From Vanilla planifolia (taxonomy: Eukaryota; Streptophyta; Magnoliopsida; Asparagales; Orchidaceae): a stretch of DNA of 64,000 nucleotides. The translations under genes and the position numbers were made by a program. Location of the stretch: contig CM043870.1 in NCBI GenBank assembly GCA_023846275.1, forward strand, positions 2,603,527 through 2,667,526, in the 5' to 3' direction. Below the pieces are notes generated by a model. It made no database searches, was not told the origin of the DNA, and saw nothing but the letters and a program-made list of their open reading frames with translations. How positions within the stretch are numbered: position 1 is the first letter of the stretch; each line of letters begins with the position of its first letter. Below, piece by piece: positions 1 to 15,300 of the stretch.

Positions 1-3000
1 AACATGGATAAGAGGATTGAGTATCTATGAACTTACAAAATTATTCAAAGTTATTTTGAAAACAAAAAAATTATACTGGATCAGCAGTAAAAAGTGGAGT
101 GCTTAACATAGATTATGATGTTTAACCAATGTCAGCCAGAACAGATTTGGTTTTATACAAAAAGATGAACTTCGTGAGCAGTTTAATGGGTAGATTCAAG
201 TAAGAATGAAGATCTTTACTGCAAATTTATTGTTCTAGAGAATGGATGTGATGAAATATGAAGAGAAGTACTGACAGAGTTTAATTAAGAAAAAAAGTTA
301 TGAATTCATTAAAACATGTACAAAAGGGCAATGACATGTATGCACATGAAGGAGGGTTTACTAAAGTCGAAATTTTATAGTTGGTCTTCATCAAAACTTT
401 CCCTTTAGTTCTTACTTTTGCGTTAGTTAGTACTTCCATTTCAAATATAAGATAAAGTAGCATGATGTATGCTTTTTGTCGATAATATTATATTTATTGA
501 TGAACCAAGGAATTTAGCTAAAATCAAACCAAACCTATGAAAATCATCCAAAAGAATACATAAAATAAAAGTTTAGTCAATATAGAAATAAAAAAGATCC
601 AAAGATAACAATTAGAGATAATACTTATTAAAAATTAAGATATTATGTTACATTCAATTTATACTCTAAAATTAAGATAAAATTCATGATATGTGAATAA
701 TATAATCTGAGAAATATGAACGAAATAGAAGAATACTTTTAATGATGCTGAAATCATCCCACTTTTAATTAAAGAAAAAATTTATAAAGCTATAATGAAA
801 CTAATAATAATATTCTACTAAAAATTCAAAATATGAGTGGAGATACTTGCAAAATGATTAAGGAAAAGATTAGCAAAAGTCAACTCTAATGATTTTAGCA
901 TATCAAATAAAGCTCACTTAATTGTCATATAAGGAGATGTGAATTTTTATCATTTTCCTATGAATAAAATAAGAATTATATCCACAAACATATAAAGTGC
1001 AATGGTGCCAAAGGATCCATCTTACCTAATGAGATTAAGACTTGTTGAAGATAGAGGCTTTGAGTCAACAAAAAGCAAAGAAAAAAAAATTAAATGTGAA
1101 ACCAACACAAAAAGCAAATCATATATAAGATAATGGGTGCTAATAAGAAGCATCAATTATTATAGAACAATTGAAGGAGAAAAATTAAAAATAAAAAATG
1201 ATGCAATAAATAAAAGAAATTTAACCAACATAGTCAAAGCTTATTGCTTGATAAATGCAATGCAAACATTATCTTTCTTATTCATGCATGTCAATAACGA
1301 AATATTTTGAAATATTCATGTAGAATCAATCTTTCTTATTCATGCTGAAATACTTTGAACTAACCAATTCTAATTAGAGATTTTCTTGCTTTGCGTATGC
1401 ATTCGCCAAAGAAAGAACCAAAACAGTACATGGATGATATTAAAAAAATAGGCAATGATAAGGATCAAATCATGTAGATGAGTTATTTAGATGCTATTTT
1501 CAATGACCATTGTGAGAAGGAGGATTTAAGAGAGCCTAGCAATATCTTTTTAAGATGAGAAAATGTAGAAACATAACAGGGTCAGATAGCATTCTATACA
1601 TGTGTGAAAAATATATGGAGAGAAACATAATTGTTGACTTGCCATATTAGTCTAATATTATTCTAAAATCTAAAAATATGACAAATAAGAATAGAAAAAA
1701 AAAATTCACATTATTTATAAAACAAAAAAGATGCCCAGAATAGAACCATTTGAAATTAAATTGATAAGTTGCATTTTAAAAATATGTGAGACAGAATGAG
1801 CACAGAAATTGATGAAACTAATATATAATGAAATCAATTATGATTTTGCCAAGGTCTATAACAAACACTATACAATTGCTGAGAAGTTTAGGAAAGAATA
1901 AAATATAATTACTAAACTTGTATTGATGTAGAAAAAAAAGTATATATAAAGCTTATAGAAAGTTAGTTTCAAAAATCTCAGGAAAAAAATTAATATACCA
2001 TATTTAAATTATTAAAAAACACATAAAAGAGTAATTACATGTCGTCACCTAGGTTTTACCATCATCTTTTAAAGTAGCTGTGGATATTCTTATTAGTCAA
2101 ATTCCTAAGAAGGAAAACAAAGAATGGTGCCATTAAAGAAAATAAAGAAGTAAATTTAAAACTAACAAGTAAAGCACATGTTTAGTCAAGTTAAAAGTAC
2201 TAATTGCAAAAGATAAAAATTGCTAACCATAAAAAATAAAAAAATGAGATTTTTGATTATCTTAATTTTAAACTTCTAAAATAGCAAAGAAATAGATGAG
2301 AGTTTACTAGCAGTCCAAACAAATTGAATAAAATGAAAAAACGTTTCAATGCTTTGTGGTTAGGAGATCATGACGTTATACGATGAACATTGTTATATGT
2401 AAATGAATGTTGGTTTTGTTTGTGGCAAAAGAACATGAAAATAATTCAAAGTTTTGCAAAGATGAGAATTTGGAAAGAAAGCTTAATTACAAATGAAAAA
2501 TATGATTAAAAAAGAATGCACAAGAATAAGGATGCTTTAGCATTGATTAAAGATAACTTCAGAAATAATATGTTAAAAGTCTAGACATGTTAAAGTTAGA
2601 CCATTTAATGCTCCAATAGTAAGAGATGAGTTACGAAAATTTATTAAAAAAAGAGAGACCAATAAAGACCCGAAATTAAAAAAGATTTAAAATGCTTGAA
2701 TCTTAATGGAAGCAAATAGAGCTACTAGTAAATAGATTGTGATGAACTTAAAGAATCCATATAGTTAACCCATTGACTAAGCATTATTATAATATGGGTA
2801 ATCAACCATTCAAAATCTATTGTATTTTACCAATGATTAAAATCAGAACAGCGAGTTTTGGGTACCCTCCTATTCCTTAATAATCTTAAAATTTAATAAG
2901 GCATTTTACTTTCCTGTTTTAATTCGTTTTCTATTTTACATGCATTTTGCAGAAGAAGAAACCATTGTCATGTTGGTTGAAGAACAAAATGCATGAAAGG

Positions 3001-3280
3001 GCAGCATATCATTCTTTCCATTTAGTTAGAATTACCAAAAAAAAAAAAAGGTCTAGCTTAACCATATTTCTATAACAACCCTTTTTCAGCATTTAACCCT
3101 TAAAAAGCTATCTAATTTATCATCCTTGCACTTCTATGGCGTTATAAAATGAAGCATGCTTTCTAAAGTAGCAAAGCCAATGCAGGAGAAAACAAAGATC
3201 CTTTTATAATCCTTTGACTATTACTGCACACATAGATGCTAATTTTAATAAGAAAAAGAAAAACATGCAGCATAGCGTAC
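1..3280. other. VPS41 intron 7-to-next, left part of window; no exon seen
   Basis: AT-rich, with many A runs on the plus strand (T runs on the sense strand). I looked for the next conserved VPS41 exon (the GAGYLDHLIVE-like block known from the family) on the minus strand and did not find it, so the intron probably leaves the window. A short direct repeat of aatctttcttattcatg occurs twice about 60 bp apart near 1270-1350. Confidence 0.5.
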
Positions 3281-3383
3281 CTCGTCAAGAAGTTCAACCC
3301 TTCCCTGCCCAGCTTCCACTGCAGCTAAAGCCTTTTCATGAAAACCATGTTGAAGTAGCCAAGAAATATGATCTTCGGCATCT
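3281..3383 (-). CDS. VPS41: VPS41 coding exon 7 (last exon visible)
   Basis: 103 bp. Encodes (R)DAEDHISWLLQHGFHEKALA and then AVEAGQGRVELLDE. Acceptor gtcag|aga, donor gacgag|gtacgc. The following intron runs at least 3.28 kb to the left edge of the window. Confidence 0.93.
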
Positions 3384-6300
3384 CTGACAATCCCATATGC
3401 ATCAGGTAAGGATAAATGGACAAGTTCATCGTTTTCATTAGATTAATTTGTAGTTTTAGATCAGTGCAAGGCAAGCCAAAATCACTTATTCCCATAACAT
3501 CTATAGGAAGCAAAAAATAGAAAAGGCATGCTTAACAACAATCTTGTACGATATGTAAATCCTTGTTTTCACAGTTAACCCAACAATAACATGGCAAAAA
3601 TGGCAAATCGTTGGGCAACCTTCTCAAACTTGCAATTTGACATGGTTAACATATATTCTGTACTTCAGAAAAATGAAAATTCCTTGACAAAAATTTTGCC
3701 AAGGAACTTTATGAAATCGTAATTATGGAAATAGGAACAGTGTTTAACTATTCTAGCCATACAAAACTAGTTAACCAGCACCAAATCTGAATTCACATCA
3801 GGCATCAAGCCATCGTACTTGTCCAAATCACTGACCATACAAGATAATACAAATGCACCGTAAAGTAGTAAGGAAGGATCAACTAACCCTTCAAGACATA
3901 TAGCCTGCGCTTCACATTGTCAATATCACAATTCACCCTTTTCATGCTCTTAATCCAATCAACTGTCTAATTGTTTTAAATTCCTAGTTATTTGACTATC
4001 CAAAGTTCAATTAGATGATTTCATTGCACAAGTTAATTGTACGTTCATTGGGTTAGGTTCCTTTTTCATGATTTACCAAAAACCTTTTCAAGTAATCAAT
4101 TAATTTATCTATAAATTGCAAAATACTTCGTTGAAACCAAAGCAGATATTGAAGGTCAAACTAAAAATTGAAGAAGAAAAGGCTTATCCTTTTTCTTATT
4201 CATCATAATTGGGAATACAACTCGAATAGGCAAAAGAAGCAACAGAAATTCTTATTCATGAAAAGTAATCACCAATGAAATAGACATTAGAGAATAAAAA
4301 AAACATTACAATAAAATACCCATAGCTTATACTCATCAAGAAAACAGAAAAAAAGAATAACTACTGCTCTTAACAGATGGTCTTACAATCAGCCCTACAA
4401 TCATAAGATTTCTATTTCCATTATGACAGCCCCACGATCAGCCCTATAATTGTGGAATTCTCTTTTGATAACAGCACAGAAATCAACCCCAAAATCACTG
4501 GATTCTTGATTCAGTTTCACACACTCCTCAAGCTGATAAATACGTATCAATCATTACCAATTTACAAACACAACGATCAGAACTAGATTTTGGAAGTGCC
4601 CAAGTGGGAATGTTAACTTCATGGTAGTTAATAAGGACGTAAGTGAGAACAATACTCCATTTTCTGTCTCAATTTTATGAAATTGTTGTCAATCCTTAAC
4701 TTTTTCATTGTCACATTGAACCAAGTTCTGCACTACATTAATGGCTGACTTATTCTCACTAAATATAGTCATAGGACCAAGTAGTGGCATGTTCAATTTT
4801 TTTTAATAATCTCCTTATTCAATTTAACTCATACACTCCTTGAGTTATAGCTCTATACTAAGATTCTACACTACTAATATCCAACACTCATCAATTTTGG
4901 CTTCTACAAATCACTAAATTTTCCCATACTTTTGTACAATACCATATAGTTGACTTGCTATCTTCCATAAACCAACCCAATATGTTCTAAGCACCCAACA
5001 ACATTTTAATCTTATTTTTCTTGAACTATAAACCCTTTCCAAGATTCTTTCAAATATCTTAGAATCTTATCAACTACTTCCATATGGAAGCATGCAGAAT
5101 TAGCAAACAATATTTACATTAAAGGCAACATCAAGTCTTGTGAGTGACAAATAAATCAATTTATACACTAAATGCTGGCAACTCTCCCTAATCACAGAGG
5201 GCTTCCTCGAATATTAGATGCTTCTAGTGACGTTCTAATGGTGTACTAGTAAGTTTGCATCAACGTTTCCTAATCAAGCAAACCAAGCTTGTACTTCCTT
5301 TGAGAAATGAAATTCCTTCTCTATTTATTGAAATAATAAAAAAAATAAACTTGAGAGTCTTTGGATCATGTTTAACTTGGTTAATTTGAATATTGTACAA
5401 AATCAAACACATGAGGTTGAAGAGAATTAAGGAACACAAAATATTTCTCCAATATGAATTTGTTATTTGAAGAGTTTGGTTGAAACTTCATTAATAAGGC
5501 ATGCAAATGTAAGGATGGTTTTCCCACAAAACAAATGTGATACATGACTAATTATAATAGCCCTAGCAACTTCTATTAGCTTCTATTATCAATACCAAGT
5601 TATTGAGTGGTATATACACACAAACTTTGATAAACTATCCTATTTTTTTAATATGTTCATTAATTTCATATGAAAAATATTCCCTCACATTATTAGGACA
5701 AAGAATGTGAAGAAAAAATTGTTAACACACATAACAATTTTATAATGTTGTTTTAAGACGGAAAATACTATTAATTTTTCACACGATAGATAAAATCAAC
5801 AAACCCAAGAGTAATCATCAATGAATATAACAAACCAATGTTTCCCAATTAAATTTGACACATAAGATATTCCATAAACATCACATTAAACAAACTAAAT
5901 ATAATGTATAATTTGTAAGTGTGAGGGTAATAGGATGCTTATGTCTACTTTGCAAGAATGCACTAATCATAATGAAACAAAAAAGGATCTATGTTAACAA
6001 ATAGATGTGGGTACAAGTGCTTACGTATAAAATACTAGAAGATCCATCCTTTTGTAGCAAGTTGGAATAGACACAAAACTAATAAATAGTAGAGCCTATT
6101 TCTCCCCTCAAAAATGTAAATCATCCTCTCCAATGACAAATCCATAAATTTACCATAACAAAAAAAATGTTATGACACAACCCAAATCTTTGATAATTTT
6201 ACTAACTAAAAAAGTTGTACTTCAAGTTTGGAACATTTAAAACTGAATTTGATTTTAACACATTTACTTTCATATCTCTTTTTCCTATCAATTTACACAT

Positions 6301-9300
6301 TGATTGATCTATTACAATGATATCAATATTCCAAGGCTTATAATTTAAAAAACCTATACTAGAACTTGTAGTATTATGGAAAGCCCTTATGTCTACAATC
6401 CAAGCATTTAATCCATTACTTGACAAAAATGAAAAAAATACATTTATGAGTTGTGAGGGAAATAATAGTTCATGCAAACTCAACCTTCTTCTTAGTATGA
6501 AAACTCAATTTCAATTGAGGAAATTCCATTATTGTCGTTATTGTCAAAGAAATTTTTAGTTTATTTTGTGATTTTATATCTTCTAACCAAGAGGTTTTCA
6601 TGTCCCAACATGAGTTTAGTGTATGAAAAGATTTTGTATAATATCACATCATAATTTCTTCCTTTTACTATTTTAAGCTTTTGATTGGGTTCATTCACTT
6701 CATTTAGCAGCAAGAGCAAATCCTTGTGTTGTAACCTCTATTGCCATGCCCTGAGATAATGAAGACATCACTTTCTTCCAACTTTCCTCATGTCAAACTT
6801 AGACAATGCTTCCTTTAACAAAGACAGAGATTTTGTGCTAAGAATGATTCCTCTAACATTGTCAAGTTTTTTACTCCGATCACGCAAAAAATCAAAGATC
6901 CGATCTTTCTCCAACATCTTGATATATTAGACTCCAGCTTTAAAGCTCTTTCATGTGATATTATAAAATAAGACTATTTCTAAAAGAATATTAAAATATT
7001 ATGTAAAAGAAGAGATACCTTGATGGGTGTTTCTAATAGTTGAATGAATTCCAAAACTTTATAAAATATTCTCATAATATGAGTACATTTCCCTAACAAT
7101 GTCCCAAATCTCTTTTGTCGTTTGACAAAACACGTATATGCTCAAATCTCCTTTGTCATTTGACAAAACACGTATATGCTCCCAATCTTTTGATCAATGG
7201 AATTAATCATCGAAACAAACACTATTGCATTTGTTGCTTCCCAAACACCATAGCTAGCTGAACCCTATTCAAGTGCCACAGTAGCTTCTATCGATAACCC
7301 ATTTTCCCTCCACCCTTGATTACTAGAAGCACAGACTCTTATCACTCTATAAAATTGCTACCATTGAACTTACATGTTATTATTTTGATGAAGGGGCTTT
7401 CAAAATAATTGGACATAAGAAATAATAAAGGAGCGGAAACAGTTAGAACTCAAGCAAATTCTAATGTAAAGGAAACTAGATTGGCCATTTAGTTTCCAAT
7501 GTTATCAATGAGATTACACCAGTAGACCGTCCGTCTCTGATACCATCAAACTAGAAATCAATGAAGAAAGGTTTATCTTTTTTCTTATTCATCAAAGTCA
7601 AGTAAACACGTATTTACGAACAAAAGAAACAATAAAAATCCTTATTTATCAGAGCTAATCTTCAATGAAATAGAAAAATCTTTGAGAATTAAAAAAAAAT
7701 GCTACAACTAAAAAAGCATAACTCTTATTAATCAAGAAAATAAAAAAAGAAAATATAACTAATATTTCTAATCAAAAGTCTTATGATAAACCTTAAAATC
7801 ATGCGATTATTATTTTGATGACTACTCCACAATTGTCGGATTATTATTTTGCTGATAGTCTCATTAACATGAGATTCTTGATTCAGTTTCCAACGAATAG
7901 TTTATGTATTGAAAGAATTTGCACCTTCATGATTTATTCCTTCGAGATGGATTTTGAGTTGATATGTGGTTTTTAACGTTGATAATCATTTTAGTATCTT
8001 CTACCTTGCTTTTGACACTATTTGATTCCTCTTTTATTCTTGGTACCCTTTCTGATTTTTCTGCTGGAAAGCATTGATTGAACTAGAGTGTTGATTTGAA
8101 GTGCTTCTAGTTTAATTAATAGTGAGACAAGTTGGGAAATTAACTGAATACGCTGATCATTTATTGATCGATTCACAAAGAGATAATGCCATCCTGTTGC
8201 TAATTTTATTAGATATTTTTGTTGCATTGCTTTTAAACCAAAGGAAACTGTCTTTTTTTCTTGCATACATTTTGAGGTTGACTAATCTAGCTCATCATTT
8301 GTAAATCCTAATCATGAAGCATACGAATGAAACATTTTAATTTCAACGCTCATATGAGAAGCCTATTATCAATAGATGCACATAAAAACTCTATCCTTCC
8401 CAGTGAATCGTAGTACCCCGGAAATTTTGGGTGGCCGACTGGCATCATTATAATCCCACATGCACAAAATGCATGCTACAATGAATCACATAAAACTTTA
8501 AACAAATAATAACATGAATAAAAATACTTCTCTTCAATCGTTTGGCAAGATTTTTAAAATTGCAGATATATAGCCATTCTCAAGTGAATAAATATATGAA
8601 TAGAAGCTTAGAGAATACATAAAGGACATGGGAACTAGCTCTTCTCCTTGACAGAAATCAATAAAATAGACTTATATCTGCATTTGATTTACAGGATTGT
8701 CAGAAAGAATCCTCTGGCAGAATCAATAGGTACAAAAGTTCAAATATAATATATGAAGGTTTTATTTGTCAGAAAACATTTGCTGGGTGAATTAAAACCT
8801 TCTCCTGGATCCAGTTTAACTTATGCATGATATGGTATTATTTTCTAATTAATTTTCTCTACTTCTGCAACCCAGCAAAACAGTGTTACTTTAATAGCTC
8901 CGAAACACGTTAGAACTCTTCCATTATTCTCATTAATAACTAAAACTAATAAATTGATGGTAACTTGTTTAGCACCTAAAGATGGTGTGCAAGAACCGGT
9001 CTCTGAAGGAAAAAAAAGAGAACCTCCTTTTATTTTAAGAATCCAAAAACAAAACTAAACCTGTTCATCGTATGCCCATGGAGTTAAGCAGAAGACACGG
9101 GTTCAAATTATGCAATCCAAGAATGAAATAGTCAAGATATCATCGCATTAAAGCACTCAAATGTTATTAGTTTACAGTGATGAATAAAAATGATGGAAAA
9201 AATCAATAAAAGCTACAATGTCCATGCTTGCATCACTGACCTAGGCCTTGCAATGACAACATCCTTCGGAGAAACAATGTAATATAATGGTTCGTCACCA

Positions 9301-12300
9301 GCAGCCCACTGACCACCCGCATCGCTGCTTCCTAAAGGAAAAATATACAAGATAATCCAAGTAACTCAGAAGTCTTCTATTCAACTAAAACCAGAAATCT
9401 AAGTTAAAATTCACTGAAAAAACAGGAAAACCTAGAGAACCTGAAAATGGGGCATGAGCTAATGCATAATCCTTTGCTTTATAATGCTCAAAACCATGCA
9501 CTGGGAGAGCATCAGTTGTAAGTTCTTCATTTTTCCAGGTTACAATCCGTACTTCTGGTCTTTGAGCAGTTCCCTACATTGGGTTTGCCTCAAGTTAAGA
9601 AAAACATGCTAATAATAATATTTCTTGAGACTACATGTATTAAGCATCATGAAAGTCATTGAATTATTCTCTCGGGATCTAAAAGTTGCCACAGAGAACA
9701 TGGAAGCACAACACATTAGAATATGATTCAACCAATGGCAATCAGGTGCACCTATGCAAGATTTGTAAAGTGCCACATAGTCCATCGTGAATATTAGCTG
9801 ACATTTTCGAGAGGTTGATACTCAAAACAGTATATCAAAATTTACAAAAAAAAATTCAAGCACATAGGTTAAATACTACGAGCATGGATTAGGAAGTTGG
9901 AAAAAAGCTTATATGGAGCATGGATTGCAAATTCTCATTCAATTTTTACTAATGAATGGGCCCAAGAATGTGAAACACATTAGCCAAAATAGTTACTTGC
10001 AAACTGCAGTATGCATAGTAAACAACAGTTCAAAGCTTAACTAAAGCTTATGCACCCATAAATCCGTTTTTTAAAAGAGACCTCTGACTGAGGTTGCGAG
10101 ATCAAAATTATCAAGGCTGCTGGCCGTCCATGAAAATATGATGTTTTCCTCCTTTTTTTTGATCTAGCAAATTGGACATCTACAGACCTATGAAACAAAG
10201 TAAAATTAAAAAAAAAATTGAATTTGGACGATGAGTGCCCACAAAACTATATACAAGTGAGACCCTGGTTTTGGAGAAACATTAAGTATTTTTCCTTATT
10301 ACTTTTATAGTAATTACTTGGAGGCAAAAAAAAAAAAAAAAGAAATGAAGGCCAAAATTTTAATCAAAATTTCCATTTCAAAGTAGCATTGATGCAAAGC
10401 TTGCCACAGATTCCAATGCTTGGTGCCTACATTTTAGGAGGAAATGCCAAACAACTGAAATATGTGTTCATTTGTTTTTCAAGTAACATTAGGCCTACTG
10501 GAGTGTGGTTGCTACTTCAATGGATATCAAAATTTGTGCCTGGCATCCAAACTAGCAAAGCAAAAGAAAGCACTTCTTTCCTACATAACCTAAACATATT
10601 TCTAACAAATTTAAGATGTCTTTGGAGGCAACATTTGCCATATGCACATATAAGACACCAATACTTCTTTAGAATTTAGACATTCATATCAAATACATAT
10701 TTCATATTGATAATCATTGATACTTCATTAATATGTAATTAACATGCAACTGACATATCAAATTTACAGTAAAAATTCAAATAAACTAATACTCCTCGAT
10801 ACTCATCAAACACTAGTTAATCAAAGATCAGCCCAATTTAAAGAAGAGATCTCTAGTTGTATTAAACCTTAAGAAAGATCTCAGGAAATGAAACGTCAAC
10901 CACGTGAGAGATAGCAGCCCTTGAGTAGTAAACCCTCGAGGAATACCAACCATGAGGACCACTCGAGGAATGCTAATCCTCTACAACGACATATCATCGA
11001 GAAATAGATGCATCGAGGATGGCATACTAAGACAATTCAAGAATTTTTTAACCCTTGTGTAAGGTTCAAAAAAGATAATGAGGTCCACCACAAGGAGTGG
11101 TAGGTATCACAAAAGGAGAAATAGTTGAGCATGAGAGTAGGGAAGTGTCGAGAAGCAAGTGATAGCCTCGAGCATCAATTCTATGGCCTCAAAAAACTAT
11201 TCCAGTTGTCAAAAAGTTATTGCAAAGACGTACTCAAGATTTGAGGGCTAAAGGAAACAAATACTACTTCATCGAGTAAAATAGAGCCTTGAAGAAGCTA
11301 AATTAAAAACCAAGCATGATGTCTCAAGTCCAGACAACCTGAACTTAGGGACCCCTTGAGCATGAGAGGAATGTCTCAAAAATTTCTAAGAAAAAACCAC
11401 TAGCATGGAAGTAGTGGAGCACCACCTTCTAGATTGTGCACCAGTATTTTAGTAGTTACTAAAAATGGCTAAAATTGCAAACAGACAATCAAAATTGTTC
11501 AGTTTTGAATTATTCTATTTACACCTAACAAGGGTCATAGTATAAAACTATACTAGGATGACTGAATGATCAAATAACAAAAGAATTGGAATCCATTGTA
11601 TTGAAGTGTTAGAAAAAGAAGAAAGAAGCATGGTCTTCAACTTCACCAATGTTCTATTGCATTCCCTCTTTTATCAAGTAATTCATTAGTTCAAGCATGA
11701 AAATCATGCAAAGCAGCCCCAACATCCCATGACCACAAGTATCAAGGAAACTTGGATGGACCCTCAGGTCTTAAAGCACTTAGTGAATGTGTATGGACAA
11801 GACCATTAGGGTCCAAGAAAGGGAGGTATCCACAACCCTCACACCAACATACAAAAAAGAATAAAAGTGGCTATGATGCAAGAAGATTTGAGCCATACAC
11901 TAGAAGTAGTGACCCAATTGACTAGCATTGTTCAAGCCGTAGTGTTGTTAAGCAATAAAATATCCCTACAACGATGGTCTTAAGGGATAGAACCCAGTAA
12001 GAAGTTAATCCTTGAATTTGAGTCAATTTCAAAACTTCTCATCCCAACCTAACAACAGACTAGAAGGAGGGTGAAATCAACAACATCAATTTGGCATTTC
12101 CAGAAATTAATGGCAAATAAAGACCATTTAAGGTTTAATCAAAGATTGAACAATTGAGAAATGACAAAGATTAAAGTCAAGAAGTTAAATATATAGACCA
12201 ATTTTAGATATGTTTTTCTTTGTACCATCATTCCTTGAGCAAGGTCTTATCCACCATGTTGAAGGTCCAAAGCCATGCAATGGCATGGTAAAATGCCCAT

Positions 12301-15300
12301 TTGTGAGGATACAAAGCCCAAGATGTTTCGTGAAGAACCTTCTAATGAATGACTTGCCAAAAATTCTACTTGAATGGGTATAGTGAGAGATAATGAAAAT
12401 GGACAACTTGTGACACCAACAAGGGAAACTAGTACAGAAGTATACACTTAGAGCACCCATAGATGATGTATCAATGATGTTGATGTATATGACAAACTTG
12501 TACAATTACATTGTAATGGAACTGTTTTCATACACAACTCTTAACCAAGCAAACTTTTATACTAAGATGGAAGAGAAGAACAAAAACAGTAGGAAAGAGC
12601 CCTAACAATAATTCCAAATAATCAAAGACAGCCGAGAAATAAGAGAAGAAGAAATCCCTTGGATGGCAGAAAAAAACCAACAAGAGCAAACCTTGAGCAC
12701 CTCTAAGAAAGGCCCAAAGAATCACTATAATCATTACCAAATCAATGGACACAAAGATGAGAAGGTTACACACCTAGAGTTGTAAAGCTGCATCACAAGA
12801 ACAAGACAAGTGAACAAAGACAGCAAGCAATGACCACCATCAAGGTGGTTGATCTGAGTCTCCCCTTGATGGTGAAGTCATTTAAAACCATCAAGGTGCA
12901 AAATGAAGAAAGAGCCCGAGAATGATTATTTGCCCCTTGAACATAGGTCAAGTTAGTATGAGTAACGATAAAAAATGTCAGTCTGAAAAAACTTATCTCA
13001 ACTAAACTCATACGATGATTGGGAATCACAACTAATCACCTATAACCATATTCCATTGGATGGGTATAGAAAGATTCCTAAACAAAGATTAAGCAATAAT
13101 ATCAAGTGAAATTTGTTATCACCAAGGACTATATCGAAAAGGTTTTATGCGAAAGAATGCCTCTTAATATATGCCAAATGATACTTAAGACGCTATATTT
13201 ATGGGTACAAATATGGTATATTCTATAATTGATTGCAAAAATACCAATGTTTGGAGGAATGAACCAATATGCAAAGACCAAGAACTTCAACCGTCGACCT
13301 TGGTAGCAGTTGAACAAGTAAAAAAACTTGTAAAATTACTTGTAACAAAACTAAAGAAACCCAACGAATTAGGCATTCAGCTATAGGGTACAATAGGTGT
13401 CACGTTGAAAGCACTAATCGAGAAATATTCCACTTTGTGCAAAGAACCTTTTGGGCCACACATTGAGAAGAAATATTGAACACAAGATTCCTTTCGTGTT
13501 GAACTCACCTTTGTCAAATATTGACATTTATCAACATTTCATATTGAAAGCTTTCAAAAAGCAAAAAGCTAATCGAGAAGAGCCCTAAAGCAGAGCAGTA
13601 CATCATGTTGATTACTAGTGTTACTATGTTGAAAAAGGATGTGAAAGACCAAGATCAATGATATCTTGAACCAGCTATAATATGCATCTATCATTAAGAA
13701 GCTTAATTTGAAGTGAAATACGCAACAAGGGCTATACAAGTGGTTTGTAATACCATTTAGATTCCACAATACACTAGACACCTTTACGAAGTTGACAGTG
13801 ATATTCTACAAGCCTATATCGATGACTTTGTTATGGCATACGTGGATGACATTTTGATTTATAACAATAGCATCGTCAAACAAAAAAAATGCATCAATAA
13901 GTCCTAGTAATACTCAAATATCAGCTCAAGTTAATCCCAAAAAGTGTAAGTTTAGGTTATCCACATTGATCTATCTAGGATTTGTGATAGGTATTAAAGA
14001 AATCGTGATCAATGCAACAAAAGAAAAAGCTCAAAGAGATTGACCAAGACAAACTATTATTACCAAGGTTAGGAGTTCTGTGGGGTCCTGCCACCACTTG
14101 AGGAAGTTCATTCAAAAATTTTCAGACACTGAGGCACCCTTGCAAGACCTCACAAGCCAATCAGAGGTCCGAGCAAAAGGAAGAACACAAGAAACCTTTT
14201 CTCTCATTGAAGAAAATCATTTGTGAACCATCAGCACTAGCACAACTCAGTCTACGACAACCATTCGAGGTTGAGCTAGATACATCAAGACACGCCATCA
14301 AAGTAGTGCTCCTACAACAACGAAAACCAGTAATATACAATTCTATGATGATACAAGGTGCACCAAATTGTATGACATGTGACAAGGACTTGCAAGCATT
14401 CCAGCAAATTGTGAAGCATTAGAGACATTTCTTTAGGCAAAAAGACATTGTGCACTTTCGCCCCCAATCACTCCAATAATTGCTAACTCAATCCAAGATA
14501 TAATAAGTACAATACCTCAAATGGATGGTCTACCTTCTGTACTACAAATTAATAATAGAGCACAAGAATAGAGCCAATAATAAACTTGCAACCATATTAC
14601 CAAGACCCTTGACAAGTAATCTATGCTTGACATCTGTTATGTAGATTCAAACAGAAAAGCATACACTATATATGTAGAAAAATGCAAAAAACCTTGACAA
14701 CTGAGGCATACTACAAGAGGGTATCACCTGGCGCAAAGGGATACTGCTGCTGAAATCTTTTCCACCATTCATGTCCACTGGTATGTAGGCCAGTACAACT
14801 AAAGAATCACCAAATGGGGCAATACCCGAGATGTAATAGCTGGTCTGAAAAGATGCCACAATATCAACATACTTTGCACTTGATGCAGGAATGCTTTTCT
14901 GAATCCCATTGGCCTGAAAGTTGGTTCTTATTGCTGCAATTTTCACACTTGTTCCCCAGCCAATTACTAACAGGGTATCATCCTGCACTTAACGTTAATA
15001 AAATTTTAACATTAATAAAAGAAACAAAAAATCATGAAATAAAGCAATAACAAAGATGCCAGGGCCTGCACTATAGAAAGTTATACATTATGAGAACTCA
15101 GTAATTATTAAAAAAAACAAAGCATATAAAGAAATCCATAAAAAAATAGCACAAATAGCATGATGAAGGCAGACGTATGATAACAAATACATAATTAAAT
15201 GAGCTTCTGCAGAGTAATATATATGACTGCAGCGGATATAGGAAATACAATATCAACAATTTCTCGCACAAAATGCATGTATAGATTTTTCTTGCTAGTG

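Larger units (their letters stand above)
4156..7893 (-). mobile_element. Degenerate Ty1/copia LTR retrotransposon in VPS41 intron 7
   Basis: A 3.7 kb element in the same orientation as VPS41. In order on the minus strand: 5' LTR (~7548-7893); a primer-binding site TGGTATCAGAG (7535-7545) that fits initiator tRNA-Met; gag remnants KEIWDIVREMYS (~7.1 kb) and DRIFDFLRDRSKKLDNVRG then ILSTKSLSLLKE (~6.8-6.9 kb); the protease region 6202-6440 with WIVDIRAFHNTTSSS and SVLNVPNLKYNFFS; RT/RNase H fragments with VDKILRYLKESWKGF (~5.0-5.1 kb); and the 3' LTR (~4156-4521). The protease catalytic D-S/T-G is read as DIR, and there are many stops and frameshifts, so it is dead. At about 3.7 kb it is shorter than the usual ~5 kb of intact copia, so integrase and part of RT are likely deleted. 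Confidence 0.85.
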
